A DNA stretch of 42,869 bases, from the NCBI GenBank assembly GCA_001430745.1, contig KQ481969.1, forward strand, positions 396,505 through 439,373, given 5' to 3'. The stretch is from Auxenochlorella pyrenoidosa. Its lineage: Eukaryota; Chlorophyta; Trebouxiophyceae; Chlorellales; Chlorellaceae. The position numbers were made by a program, and so were the translations under genes. The notes below the pieces were generated by a model. It did no database searches, was not told where the DNA came from, and saw only the letters and a list, made by a program, of their open reading frames with translations. Shown here piece by piece: positions 31,986 to 42,869 of this stretch. Numbering within the stretch: position 1 is the stretch's first letter; every line of letters starts with the position of its first letter.

Positions 31986-34900
31986 TTACATGTTTGATGC
32001 ATGTTCTTGTCTGCCTGGTCTTGTCTGCCTGGTGCGCAGAACAATGTGACGTTCCCTCTGCACCTGCTTTGCGGCAGGGTGCCCAGGTATGGAGCCCGCT
32101 CCAGGCTGGCTGCGCCTGGCAGGCGCGCCGCACAACTCCTCTGCCTCGTAGAAGAGCACCGACGGCTGCATGCGGCCCGCCTCGCAGCGCCGGCGCACCT
32201 CGGGCCAGGCGCCCACCGCCGAGGCCGAGGCGTCGTCAAAGGCCACCCACCGCCCGCCCAGCTCGGCCAGGCGCACGCAGGCCGAGTAGTGGCGCAGGTG
32301 GTAGCAGGCCATGGCGCGGAGGCGGTACCGCGCCGCGGCGCCGGGCGGTACGCCGTCGTACAGCTGCCGCAGGTCGATCTGTCGCGGGCGGTGTTGGGGA
32401 GGGGCTCGACTGGTGAGGACAGCTTGTTGCCACAGCATCCACACGGTATTGATGCACGCGGGGCAGATGACGGCAAAGCAGGGCCGAGTGCTGCACGCCC
32501 GACCCCTCGCGCCCGTCGGCCCTGCCCGCGCGCCTGCTCGCCGACCGCGCGCATGGTGGCCCCGATCGCCGCCGGCTCCGCGCTGTGGCTCTCCCACCCC
32601 AGCTGCAGCGTGAACACCCGCGGCGCGCCGCCCTCCAGGGAGTGGCACACCGGGTAGAGCGCGCCGCAGCCGCCTGCGCCACAGCAGCAGCAGCACGCGC
32701 AGCAGCGTGGTTGCATGATGCAAGGGCGGGTGGGCACGCTTATTGGCGGGCAAGCAGCAGGCGCGCCGTTGGCCCAGGCGGGGACACCGACTGCGCGCAA
32801 GCGCCCGACTTGCAAAGCCCTGAATGTGGACATCCTTCTGGCCGTGGCCGTGGCCGTGGCCGTGGTGCAGGGTGTGTGGCTGGCCTGGGGACTCACCAGC
32901 ATCGGTGTCGCACGACTTCTGGTGCTCGGCCTCTATCGCCCGCAGGCGCGCGCCAAAGCCGGGGTCGGTGCCGCGCAGGGAGGCACGCAGCGCGGCGGCT
33001 GGCACGTGGCAAACGTACTGCAGGCGGGCGCAGGGGTCGCTGGGGGCCTGGTTTGTTGACGACAAAGGCACGCAACCCGGGCCGGCACTGCCCTGGGTGG
33101 CGAGGTGCATCTCTATAGGGAGGCGTCGCGCTGCGGCACCGCATTGCATGGCACCAGGCAGGCCTTGCTTGCTACATGGTCCAGAACCCCACAGAATGGG
33201 CACTCGCCTGCGTGTAGCTCTGCTCCTGGGTGGTCTTGAGGCACTTGGGGCAGCGCACGGCCTCGCGCACGTGCAGCCCGAAAGCGGCGTCCAGCTGGGC
33301 GGCGGGCGGGCCGGGGGCTGCCTGCCTGATGTGTTCGTACAGCACCAGCAGCAGCTCGCCTGCATCGCTCATTTCGCCTGCAGCAGAGGCACAAGCATGG
33401 GGCCCGCACGCCTGGGTGGCGTGCCTGAGTGGCGTGCCCGGTAGGGCAGTGCGCTGTGGTGCCCTTGCCAGCCTGTCGGCAGCACCTCCCTCGCCTGCCT
33501 CATGCCCCACGACAGCATCGATGCAGCAGGGCTGGCAGCCAGGAGCCGCAGGCAGCCACGAGAAGGCTGGAGGGGTTTGAAGCAAGCCGCCAGCCCACAC
33601 TGGTCCGGTCCACCCACATCCCACCACGGTCCCGCATCAGGGGTGCAACAAACCAAAGCTTCGCCCACCAATCTTGAACTCCTGCCCCGGCAGAGCGTTG
33701 ATGGCCTCACGCAGCGGCGTGGGGTCGATGACGGGTCGCCCGCTGGGCCGCCCGCCACTGCCTGCAGCCGCAGCGGCCGCGGCGCCTTGCCGTGCGAGGT
33801 CCAGTGCTGACAGTTCGGCCATCAGGCTGCGCAGGGCTGACAGCACTGCGTCCGCGGCATACACCTCCGGGGCCCAGCTGAGCACCTGTGCAAGGTGCGA
33901 GGGTGGAGAGAGGGTTTGGACGAGCGCATACAGAGCGGGCAGAGAAGCACGGCACGGCACGGCGTCCCGGCTTGCAGCCAGAGCAGTGCGCGGAGGCTGT
34001 GCGGCGCTGCTGCTTCTCAAACGCCCCCAAATAACCTGCAACGCTCTCATACGCTACTGGCCTGGAGCTTTGTCAGCGTTGCCCCCGCCCTCCCCCTCAC
34101 CGCCTCGCGGAAGTCCCGGCAGCGCCACAGGCACTGCACCACCACGTTGAGGAAGCAGTTGAACTCCCCCGCCTCGTTGCGCAGCCCGGGCAGCGCCAGG
34201 GTCGCAACCTCTGCCTGGCCCGGCGCCAGCGCCGCCAGGAAGCTGCGGCGCGGTGGCTGCGGGGCCGCCGCCCTGGCGGGCGCAGCGGCCGCTGCTGCCG
34301 CCGGGGCGCCTGTGGGTCGGGAGGGCTTGGCTGCCGCCGATGCATCGGCTGCTGGCCTGCTGACGGCCCTGGTTGTGCCCTGCGCAGGCACCAGGCCGGG
34401 CTCCAGGGCCGCCGGTGCAAGCTCGCCAGACTGCTGCCGCGCCGCAGGAGGTGCCACCTTGGTGGTGGCAGCCTCGCCCTGCTGCTGCTGCTGCTGCTGC
34501 CCTGCCGCCATTGGCCTGGCGGCGGCGAGGGCGGCCCAGGTGCCCGGCTGCGGGCCTGCTGCAACCGAGCCGCCTGCAGCGGCCTCGCTCCCTTCCAAGG
34601 CTGCTGCAAGCGCAGCAGCAGGTTCTGTCCCAGCTCCTGGGCTTGGTGCGTCGCCTGCTGCTGGGCTGGGCGCGCGATCTGCTGCCGGGCTCGGAGCCTG
34701 CTCTGCCGCTGGGCTTGGCGCACGTGGCTGCACCGCTGCCGCCTCTGGCGGAGGAGTCTGCGGGGCCGCCGCCTCTGGGCGGGTTGCTGCCGGCGTGGCT
34801 GCAGGGCCTTGCGCCGTCTCAGTCGCAGCCGTCGATGATGGGTGCAGTGTCGGGGCTGCAGCCTGCGGCTCTGCCTGCTCATCCGATGGTGCGGCCTCCT

Positions 34901-37900
34901 GAGCAGCCACTGCTGGCTCCTGCACGGCCCTGCCTGGCGCGGCCTGCGCTGTCGCAGCTGTCCCCGCGCCGGCCACCTTTGCGTGTGCCTGGTGGCTTGG
35001 CAGCCAACTGGCAGCTGTCTGGGTCTCTGCGGCTGAGGCTGCCGGCGGCTGCACTGCATGCTGGGCCAGCTGCGCAGCTCCAGCTGCCTGCAGGCAGAGG
35101 AGGAGAGCAACATTGAATGTGGCTGCCCCCCGCCTTGAGAAAAACGCTGAAGGGATGAACCAGCGCAGGGCACAACTCCAGCGCACGCTGCTTCCCAAGC
35201 GTGGCCTTCACCCACGCAGCCACCCCCCTGCGCCTGCCCATCAGGTGCACCTGCGCTGGGCCGCGCCACATGGCCGCCGCTGCCTCTGCGCGAGCCGCGA
35301 CAGCCGGATCTGTCCAGCCGCTGGTGCCCGGGTCTGCGGGTGGGACTGTGTGCTGTGCAGGCCACGTCTGCCAGGCTTGGCGAGGCTGCTGGGCGTGCTG
35401 GGCATACTGGGCAGGTTGTGCGTACTGTGCTTGCTGTGCGCCCAAGTAGGATGCGGCGGGCACCAAGACTGGCGCTGTGATTGCCGCCGCAGCATACGTG
35501 CCTTGTGCATACAGGCCTGGCGCGTAGGCCTGCGCCTGCCCCTGGGCAGGCTGCATGGGATGCTGTGGCCACGCGGCGGATGGCGCAGGTGCAGCAGCTG
35601 CTGGCGCTGTGGTTGGGATGCCGTGCGCCCCTGGCGCCACAAACGGCAGTGGCGGCGCCGCAGCGCCGGCCTGCTGCGCTGCTGACGGTGGTGCCTGGGT
35701 AGCTACCCATGGGTTCTGGCCCACCGCACCTGCCCAGCGCTGCTGATGCTGATGCGCCGGTAGTGCATGCTGCTGTGGATGAGGGGGCATTGCAGGGAAG
35801 GGGTGGGGTGCCACCGCCGCAGTCGGCCACGCAGCTGACCCTAGACTCGTTTGAAAACTCATCTGGACGCCTGCAGGCGCCTCTGCCACTGCACCTGCCC
35901 CCTTGGATGCCTCCTCTCCTGCTGCCAGTGCTGCGCTTGCCTGTACAGCGGCTGCAGCCGGCAGCGATGCTGCGGGCGGTGCAGCTGGTGCTGCAGCCGG
36001 CAATGACGCTGGTGCTGCACCCTGTGCTGCTGCCGGCACTGGAGCTTGCACCGCATTCTGTGCTGCTCCCTGTGGTGCCGCTGGTGCCAGACTCTGTGCT
36101 GCTAGCTGTACTGTTTCTGGTGTCGCATCCTGTAGTGCTGGCGGCGCTGCAGGTCTGGTCACCCAGCGAGGTACGGCCTCTGGTGACTGGTCGTCATGCT
36201 GCTGTGGCGCTGCTTGCTGCACAGACATCGCCTGTTCTGCTGCCGCCTGCCGCTCACGTGCTATCTGCTGTTGCTGGCCCCTTGCTGCTGGCCCCCGCTG
36301 CCGCCGGTGGGCGGGCGGAGGCTCTGACGCATGCGGTGGTGGGATGCTGGGTTTCAGCTGCCCGACAGCTAGGGTCGCCTCCGTGGCTGGCACTGCTGCA
36401 GAGGGGTTGGCGGGAGCAGCCCCTGCGACGCTCTGCTGAGGTGGCGCGGGCTGCTGCATCCCTGCCGAAGCATTATGGGGCTTCGCTGCTGTGGCTGCTG
36501 CTGCGGCTGCCGCTGATGCTGCTGCCTTCGCTGCCTTGGCCTCTCTTTTCTGTTCCTTAAGCATCTGGGCCTTTCCGCCACGTTTCCTGCGTTGCCTGGG
36601 CCGCGCGCCACCAAGAGCATCCCGACCGCTGCCCTCGCCTTCGCCCTCACTGCCGCTGCCATCCTCGCTGCCGCTGCCTTTGCTCCCCTCCGCTGCCACC
36701 TCCCTCTCTGCCTGCGCCAAGGACGCCAACTTCTGCCGCTGCCGCTCCTCTTCCTCCCTCGCCGCCTCCCTCTCTGCCTGCTCCAAAGCCAGCGTAAACT
36801 GCTGCCGCTGTCGCTCCTCCTCTTCCTGCGCCGCCTTTGCCGCCGCCTCTGCCTCTGCCTGCCGCCGTGCTTCCTCCTGCGCCTGCCGTGCCCGCTCATC
36901 TTCCTCCTCCCTGCGCCGCCGCCGCTCCTCTTCCAGCTGCTGCAGCCGCCGCAGCTCCGCCGCACGCTGCTTCTCCAGCTGCTTCTGCTGCCGCCGCTGC
37001 GCCGCTGCCTGCGCCTCGGCCTCTTCTCGCTCGAGCTCAGCGGCGGCTGCAGCAACGGCCTGCGCTGCAGCACTCTGCGTGGCGTCGGCGGTGCCAGAGT
37101 CCGCAGGCCCTGCACGCGGTGCCAGAACAGTAGCAGTGCGGGGCACAGCTCAGAGGCCCTCAAGACCAGTCCGGGATAAAGGTCGTACGCCGCCTCACGC
37201 TCGGCACTCCACGCAGGCATGCAGTGGCTGCCATGCGCCGAAGAATTGCAGCCAAACTCAGCCCCCAGCGCACGCCGGAGGCTGCGCTGCACGAACCACC
37301 GTCCCCGGCAGCACTCTGCACCTGCCGCTGGCGGGAGCCCGCTGCCGCCCTCAGCCCCCCAGCGCCTGCCCAGCACTTGCTGCACAGCCAGCTCCTCAAA
37401 GGGGGCCAGCAGCTGCACGGCGCAAGCCTGCCGCAGCTGCCTGCAGGGCGGGGTCCAGAAAGGGCTGAGGTGGGCGGGCGTGGGGCTCCCCGCATGCCAC
37501 CGGCAGCTGCGGAGCATATGCCTGGCCGGCCCTGGCTGGCCCTGCTCAAGAGCGACATATGGATTGACACACAGGACCCCTGCCGCCCATCCCATCCCCC
37601 CGCAACCCTCCCCGCGCAGGCAGGCGGGCAGGCAAGCAGGCAGGAGGGCAGGCGGGCGGGCTGGCAGGCAGGCAGGCAGGTCGCACGGGGCGAGGCAGAG
37701 GGCACCCACCCAAGCACATCCTTGGTGCGCCAGAAGAGGGCCTCGCCGGCGCCCCGCAGCCCGTAGAAGGACACCTTGAACGACCGGTGGGCTCCCTTGA
37801 GGCGAGCGCCGTACCCGGCCAGCGCCTTTGCCAGCGCGGGACTCGGCAAGAAGTAAGTGCGCTCTGCCGCGCCAGCCTGCTCCTGCATGTACTCCTCCAG

Positions 37901-39022
37901 CTGGGCAGCCAGCACGCCCAGGGACACGCTCAGCCCCTTTGTCCACTTGGACGCCTCGGCAGAGGGCTCTGCAGCGGGCATTGGCACAGGAGGCGAGGCG
38001 CGGCAGGCGGCTGGGCAGGAGCAGACCCAGCTGGGGCGGCCAGTACAAAGGCGCGCGCTCGCGCCCTGCCTGCATGACAGCTGGCCTGCCTGCCAACTGA
38101 CGGGCTGCAGCAAATCGATAGCAGGGCGCAGGGCCAGCGGGGGATGCCATGGCAGGGGTTGTGCGGTTGGCTAGGAACAGAGGCTCAGCAAGCCAGTACT
38201 GCAAAAAGACTGGGCGCGCGGCCCAGGCTCCTGGCCAGTGCATCAGGAGGGCGCAGGCAGGCTGGCGTGGCCTGCTGGAGACCAGGGCCTGTGCAGCATG
38301 GACGATGTGCTCTGCGCTTGCTGCCCCACCACCCGCACCCCCACCCCCCGCCCTTCCAGCCACCCGGGCACGGGCTCCTCACCTTCCTCGGATGCACACA
38401 CCCACACCCACACACAGACACACAGCTGGGAGTGCGGTTGGGCCTCTCCTCGCTCGCAACCCCATCCTACCCTGCCCATGCCCTCCATGCCTCACCCAAA
38501 ATGGCCTTGAGATGCGTCATCTGCTGCTTCAGCTCCATATACTCTTCATTTGAGCAGCGGCTCAACCACGAGGCATGTGCGCGAGCTGCTGCATTGAGGC
38601 TGCGGCAGGGGTCCAAAAGGAAGGGGTGAGAGGCAGGAGGACGGCGGCGCACCACGCCGGCTGCGCACTGCCCTGCACTACGCTGGGAGCACTGGGCTGC
38701 GTGCCTTCCTGTCAGGCAGGCGTGACACATGCACGGCAGGATCCGCGGGACGCAGGCGGGGCACTGGATGCTCAGCTGGGTGGCCCGCCGATGCAGCCAA
38801 ACTGTAGATAAGTGGGTGTGCGCCTCCTGCCAGCAGCTTGTGGCCAATGACAGGGTGGAGCGGCGGACGCTGGGACCCCTTCACCCCGCCCTCTGCCCAT
38901 CGAGGCGCACCACTTCTGCATTGCGAATATGCCTTCCTGGCTGGCCAGCATGCGTGCCGAGTTTGCCATCCCTTTCACATGCGTGAGCAGGTAGTGCGCC
39001 ACAGTCGCTGCCTGCTCAAACT
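31986..39022 (-). CDS. USP-family ubiquitin hydrolase-like protein with long low-complexity middle
   Basis: Eleven phase-consistent exons: 39022-38914, 38599-38496, 37968-37710, 37440-37199, 37109-35251, 35087-34101, 33885-33669, 33377-33208, 33017-32897, 32673-32534 and 32378-31986. The C-terminal half is a USP-type cysteine protease domain like the plant DUF627/USP53-54-like group. It has a cysteine box LPGLRNEAGEFNCFLNVVVQ, a zinc-ribbon-like VRCPKCLKTT, QLGWESHSAEP and IDLRQLYDGVPPG, and a histidine box HYSACVRLAELGGRWVAFDD. Both catalytic Cys and His are present, so activity is possible. The middle (37109-34101) is charged coiled coil, then Ala/Gln/Pro-rich disorder. The N-terminal exons (e.g. 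RTYFLPSPALAKALAGYGAR) are helical. Introns 33207-33018 and 32533-32379 start with GC. The exon at 39022 begins mid-codon and no start ATG was found upstream, so the 5' end is missing or hidden. Confidence 0.82.
37616..37680 (-). repeat. (CCTG)n-like tetranucleotide array in an intron
   Basis: An impure CAGG/GCAGG array on the plus strand, read as CCTG repeats in the sense direction of the USP-like gene, inside the intron 37709-37441. Confidence 0.8.
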
Positions 39023-39032
39023 CTGCAACAAG

Positions 39033-39111
39033 TGGGTGTGGTGGTGGTGGTGTGTGGTGGTGTGTGTGTGTGTGGTGGGTGGGTGGTGTGGGGGGGGGGG
39101 GCGGCGCGCGC
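39033..39111. repeat. G/T-rich simple-sequence tract
   Basis: GTGGTGGT, (GT)n and a run of G lie between the last visible heliorhodopsin exon and the first visible USP-like exon. This is the spot where both genes appear incomplete. Confidence 0.85.
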
Positions 39112-39149
39112 AGACACGGTGGGGGGGCTTGGCGGCTTAATGCGGGGCA

Positions 39150-40736
39150 TCAGGACTGCACGGTGCAGACAACTCGGCCTGGGCGAGCTGGCGGCAGGCC
39201 ATCCCTGCCTTGCGGCTGCCAGTGCACCCACCAGACAAAGCCGGGGGGGTCGCCGTTGGCCACGGCCTGCAGGGCAGAGCAGGCAGCAGGCATGGCAGGG
39301 GTTGGTCACATGCCGGAGGGCTGCCTGCAAGGCTGGCTGCTCGCAGGCATCGGCGGGCGTGCCGGGGGTGCGGTTCCGGTGCCCGAGTTCTTGGTGCCAG
39401 AGTTCTTGCCTGGAAGAAGTAGCACGCGATCACCGCGTAGCAAGCCACAAACGGCCAGCAGCCCATGAGGAAGGGGCCCCACTGGATGCCGGGGCCCGCG
39501 GGGCCCTCGGCGCCGAACGACGCATCCGCCGGGCCCGGGGCGTACGCGGCGTTGCTGATGAAGGACGCGGGGACGCCGGCGGCGGCAGACACGCTCACGC
39601 CCTTGCTGGGGGGCAGCTCCGCGGGGGGGAGTCGGCTGTCAGAGGTGAACTGGTAGGCAGGGATGCGCCGGCCGTTGGCCACCTCCATCTGCCAGCCGAA
39701 GAGCATGGTGGAGGCCATGAGGGCGGCCAGCGTGAAGAGCAGGTGGATGTCGGTCACCCCGCTCAGCTGGGCAATCATGACGGTCATCAGGCTCGCAGAG
39801 ACTGGGCACGGGTGGTTGGGGGGTTGAGGGGTGGGGGTGAGAGGGCAAACGTGTGTGTGTGTGTGTGCGGATGGACGTTGAGTGGGGCGGAGGCGGCCGT
39901 GAGGAGGTGGAAGCAGCTGCGCCAGGCAGCGCCACGCTGCCCGCTGCCGTCGGCGGCAGGGGCGGCGCCCGGCCCGCGCGGCCCGACCCTGTCCGGAGCC
40001 AGCGCGGGCCTGCCGGGCTGCTTGTTTGGGTTCAAAGCCTGTCTGACCGCGACGTAACTTGCGACACAGACCGCTGCGCTCACCCGAGTACTCTGCCCAG
40101 CGGAAGGGGTTCCTGTTGGCGCACAGCAGGCGGTTGTACACAGAATTCACCCTGGGCAGGGAGACCAGCAGGTGGTCTGCCGCCGACAGCAGCAGGAAGA
40201 CGCCGCTCCAAACGCCGGTGGGGAAGGACGCAACCTGCTTGGGGGCGGGCCTGCAGGGGGGGGCGGCGGTGCCGGGGAGAGGGCGCAAGCACGGCATCGG
40301 CAGCGGGTTGGTGTTGGGGGGGGAATGGCGGGTCACCCGGCGGCTCACATGCAGACCAGCCAGCGCTTTGGCTTCTGACCGCTCCTCTGGCAGTCAGCTT
40401 TGCTGCACTGTCATGGCTGCGGGGATGCACCCCGGGAAGCATGCAGCAGGGAGCATGAGAACTCCAGCGGGGAGTTGCCTGCGGCTGCCACCGGCGCTGC
40501 GCTGCTCGGGCTGGCCCGCCGAGGCGGCGCCCGGCGGCGGCGCGGGCGCGCACTCACACATAGAAGCCGGCAGCATTGTCGTCGCGGCTCCAGGAGGAGA
40601 TGAAGAAGGTGTACCAGGGCAGCTTGGACTTGGCATCATAGTCGGTCATCCCCAGGATGGCAATGCCGGTGATGAGCTGCAGGGCGGCCGCGCCGATGTT
40701 CCAGAAGCGCAGGCGACGGAACGTGAGCGGCGCCAT
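39150..40736 (-). CDS. Heliorhodopsin, C-terminally incomplete
   Basis: Heliorhodopsins are seven-helix retinal proteins with inverted membrane orientation and poorly known function. Exons: 40736-40558, 40250-40084, 39801-39410 and 39266-39150. Helix 1 is FWNIGAAALQLITGIAILG and helix 2 is GVWSGVFLLLSAADHLLVSL. Helix 3 carries the family signature RWAEYSVSASLMTVMIAQL, with the counterion-position Glu at about residue 113. Helix 4 is IHLLFTLAALMASTMLFGW, and helix 5 follows WGPFLMGCWPFVACYAVIA. The last exon starts the helix 6 motif GDPPGFVW, then reads out of the family and stops at 39150-39152. The rest of helix 6 and helix 7 with the retinal-binding Lys are not found. Intron 39409-39267 has a GC donor (CCAG/GCAAGA). 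ATG 40736 has the better context; 40745 is an in-frame alternative. The family call rests on the helix 3-4 signature. Confidence 0.85.
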
Positions 40737-41676
40737 GGTCCACAATGCCTACACAAGCCGTGCTGAGTGGAGTCCTGCGGGGTGAGGCAGCAATGGTGGC
40801 TGGGCGCAGCCCTCAAAGCTCGCATGGCTCGGGAGGCGGGGCGGCGGCGGTGGTAGCAGGGAGCGGCGGCAGCGGTCTTGCAACTCCGCCCGCTCGCTGC
40901 GTCGATCGCCCACATTGGCTCGTCTGTCCGAGCGTGAACAAACTGGCCCTCTTGAATGAACAGGTGGCCCCAGCGCAGGGTCTGCGCAGCTTAAGCTTGC
41001 AGCTTGCCGCGGCTCATGGTGTGGTATTGTGAGTGCTCCAGGGCAGACTGGAGAGTGGGCGCACCTGCGCAGACGCGGAGGTTGGAGGCTGGCACACGCC
41101 GGAGGCAGGACGGCGGAAATGCACCAGTAAACCTCTCAAACGAAGCTTTGGGGGTAATCGATCAGGAAAGAATGGACCCCGTGGACCGGCACAGGCACAT
41201 TTCCATGTGCCACCCACTACACCCAGCGCCCCGTCACCGGCTTGGTCTCTGTTGCAGCGTGGAAGCAGCTCCATCATTTGAGGCAAGCAGCCAGGTTCTG
41301 TTTAGATGTTTCACACTCCATAGGTATGTGCAAAGTAATTTGCAAGTAATAGCATTGATGCTGGTGCATATGGTAATGCAGCAGTGAAGTTCTTTCGTGC
41401 CCGTTGGCAACGAGGCTGCCTAGCGCAGGCTCCTCGAGGCACCCCCTGGTAGGCAAGCATGCACATTTCTTACGGGAGAGGCGGCAGCAGATGGGAGGAT
41501 ACCAGAATGCATGCTGAGTCACTGCTCCAAACGAGCTCGCGCCATCTGCACATGAGCCCTTTCGCCGCTGCGCACGCTGGTGGCTGCTGGCGCGCCTGCC
41601 GCGGTGCCAGCAGTGTAGACAGCTCACCTGGCTGCACCGATCACGTTGCTGCCATTCTCTGTTTCTATCAAGCAAC
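40737..41676. other. Divergent intergenic region (heliorhodopsin / selenium-binding protein)
   Basis: About 940 bp shared by two genes transcribed away from each other, so it probably holds both promoters. It is GC-poorer around 41290-41400. No exon or clear regulatory motif was identified. Confidence 0.55.
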
Positions 41677-42856
41677 ATGGCCTGCTGCAAGGGAGGCCCC
41701 TCTGGCTACGCCACCCCGAAGGACGCTGTTCAGAACGCCCCGCCCGAGCAGCTGCTCTATGTTGTCGCGGTATCTCCTGATGGGACCAAGTGAGCAGTCC
41801 GAGGCGTTCCGGGAGCCCCGCAAGCAGGATGAGCGCACATCGCGTTCGGCAGGTACCTTGCCCCCACCCCCACGCACACCCTGTTCCCTGTCTGCAGGCC
41901 CGACTATCTTGCCGTGGTGGACGCCGATCGCACCTCTGAGACCTATTCACAGGTGTGCCCGCACCCGAAAAGTAGCTGGTGCAGCAGTGCCGGCGCCGCC
42001 CGCGCTGGCAAATGCCTCGTGCGGCGCAGGCCTGGGCTGCGCCTGCCTGGCATGTCTGCTGCTGTCCTGGCGCTTGTCCTGGTGTGTTCCCTGCCCATGC
42101 CTATAGCTCTGGCCCCTTCTCCTGCCTGCCTGCCTGCTGCAGGTGATCCACCGGGAGGCGGTGCCCAACGTCGGCGATGAGCTGCACCACAGCGGTGAGG
42201 GCCCTTTCATTGATTCCTTATTTTGTCGAAGGTAGAGGATATGTGTGTGAAATCTTTGAGAGCTGGAGAGCGCAGGCGTGCAGGCAAGCCTGCGAGAGGG
42301 GCAGGCAGGGCAGGCGAGCAGCAGGCACACCCGCGTCTGCACCGAGGCCAGCGCCGCGCGTGCCCTGCTGCTGCTGTCTGCTTGGCCGGCACGCCGCCTC
42401 CCAGCCGGTTCTCTTACTGTGCACCCCCTCCACAGGACGCCGCAGGGCGCACCACCTCTCTCATTCCGGCTCACGGCCGCTGCATGCCTGATCCCCGGCT
42501 GGCCTGCAGGGTGGAACGCGTGCGCGTCCTGCTATGGCGACACCTCCCGCAGCCGCAAGTACCTGGTGCTTCCCGGGCTGAAGAGCGGGCGCGTGTACGG
42601 TGAGGCAGCACCAGCGCTTGCTAGCTTTTGGGGGCTTCAAGTCTGCCTAACCGCAACCGGAGCTTGCAACACAGACCAGCGCTGTGCCCGGCCCTATAGG
42701 GCGACCCAAGCTCAGCACACAGTTTGGTGGTGGGGAGCTCCATCCCCTGCGCACGTGCTCCCCGCCCTGCCCTCCCTGAACTGCGCAGGTTTTGACGTGC
42801 TGACCGACCCCCGCAAGCCCAAGCTGGAGAAAATTGTGGAGCCTGAGGAGATCCAG
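41677..42856 (+). CDS. SBP1: Selenium-binding protein 1 / methanethiol oxidase, 5' part
   Basis: SELENBP1-family proteins oxidise methanethiol to formaldehyde, hydrogen sulfide and hydrogen peroxide, and act in sulfur and redox metabolism. Exons: 41677-41789, 41898-41952, 42143-42194, 42510-42599 and 42789-42856, with the donor GTGTGA at the end; the gene continues past the right edge. Diagnostic blocks are MACCKGGPSGYATPKDAVQ, QLLYVVAVSPDGTKPDYLAV, VIHREAVPNVGDELHHSGWN, the selenium-site loop CASCYGDTSRSRKYLVLPGL and PRKPKLEKIVEPEEIQ. All lie in the order found in plant and animal SBP1. The Cys of CASC matches the selenium-binding Cys of human SELENBP1. Start ATG 41677 gives the family's usual N-terminus (Cys-rich, then Gly-Tyr-Thr/Ser-Pro). 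The visible part is about 126 residues of a protein usually near 470. Confidence 0.94.
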
Positions 42857-42869
42857 GTGTGAATGAGGG

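Noticed and set aside
37160..38363. Long minus-strand frames over the USP-like N-terminal exons
   Set aside because: They mix true exon sequence with retained introns. Phase-matched exons give a better protein.
1..42869. Bacterial-style operons, ribosome binding sites, tRNA or rRNA genes
   Set aside because: Every recognisable gene is split by spliceosomal introns; no cloverleaf or rRNA core sequence was noticed.

Overview
The window is nuclear DNA of a GC-rich, intron-dense green alga, most likely a trebouxiophyte of the Chlorella group (inference). The reasons are many small exons with short GT-AG introns, Ala/Gln-rich proteins, TGTAA-type polyadenylation signals, a chloroplast-type N-acetylglutamate synthase, an algal HAP2 gamete fusogen and a heliorhodopsin. 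There are no operons, CRISPR arrays, rRNA or tRNA genes. Gene models were built by hand by joining exons whose phases agree. Where every junction is in phase, the model is stronger than any single open frame suggests.

Layout, left to right. (1) 70-991, minus: N-terminal part of HAP2/GCS1, running off the left edge. (2) 1134-5588, minus: a long coiled-coil protein with an in-frame TAG that is either spliced out or a break. (3) 5589-6998: intergenic, with a foldback inverted repeat and a 30-bp minisatellite. (4) 6999-13578, minus: a 19-exon protein with an ARM-like helical N-half and a seven-blade WD40 C-half. (5) 14662-15708, minus: a five-exon, 201-residue single-pass membrane protein of unknown family. 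(6) 16545-25588, plus: a 20-exon gene in which a divergent kinesin motor and coiled coil run in one frame into an ATRX/DNMT3-type ADD zinc finger and a SUMO-interacting-motif-like tail. (7) 26039-31445, plus: N-acetylglutamate synthase, interrupted by a 629-N assembly gap. (8) 31986-39022, minus: a USP-family ubiquitin hydrolase-like protein with a very long low-complexity middle. (9) 39150-40736, minus: a heliorhodopsin that lacks its last transmembrane segments here. (10) 41677-42856, plus: 5' part of a selenium-binding protein 1/methanethiol oxidase gene, running off the right edge.

The genes do not form one pathway. The most striking item is the apparent kinesin-ADD fusion, a motor that would carry a histone-H3-tail reader. 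Two genome-style features recur. Six introns in five genes start with GC rather than GT. Tandem duplications with a 61-72 bp offset repeatedly fall on splice junctions, and one intron looks as if it was built by such a duplication. The heliorhodopsin 3' end and the hydrolase 5' end both look incomplete at the same low-complexity spot (about 39030-39240), which suggests a collapsed or deleted assembly segment.
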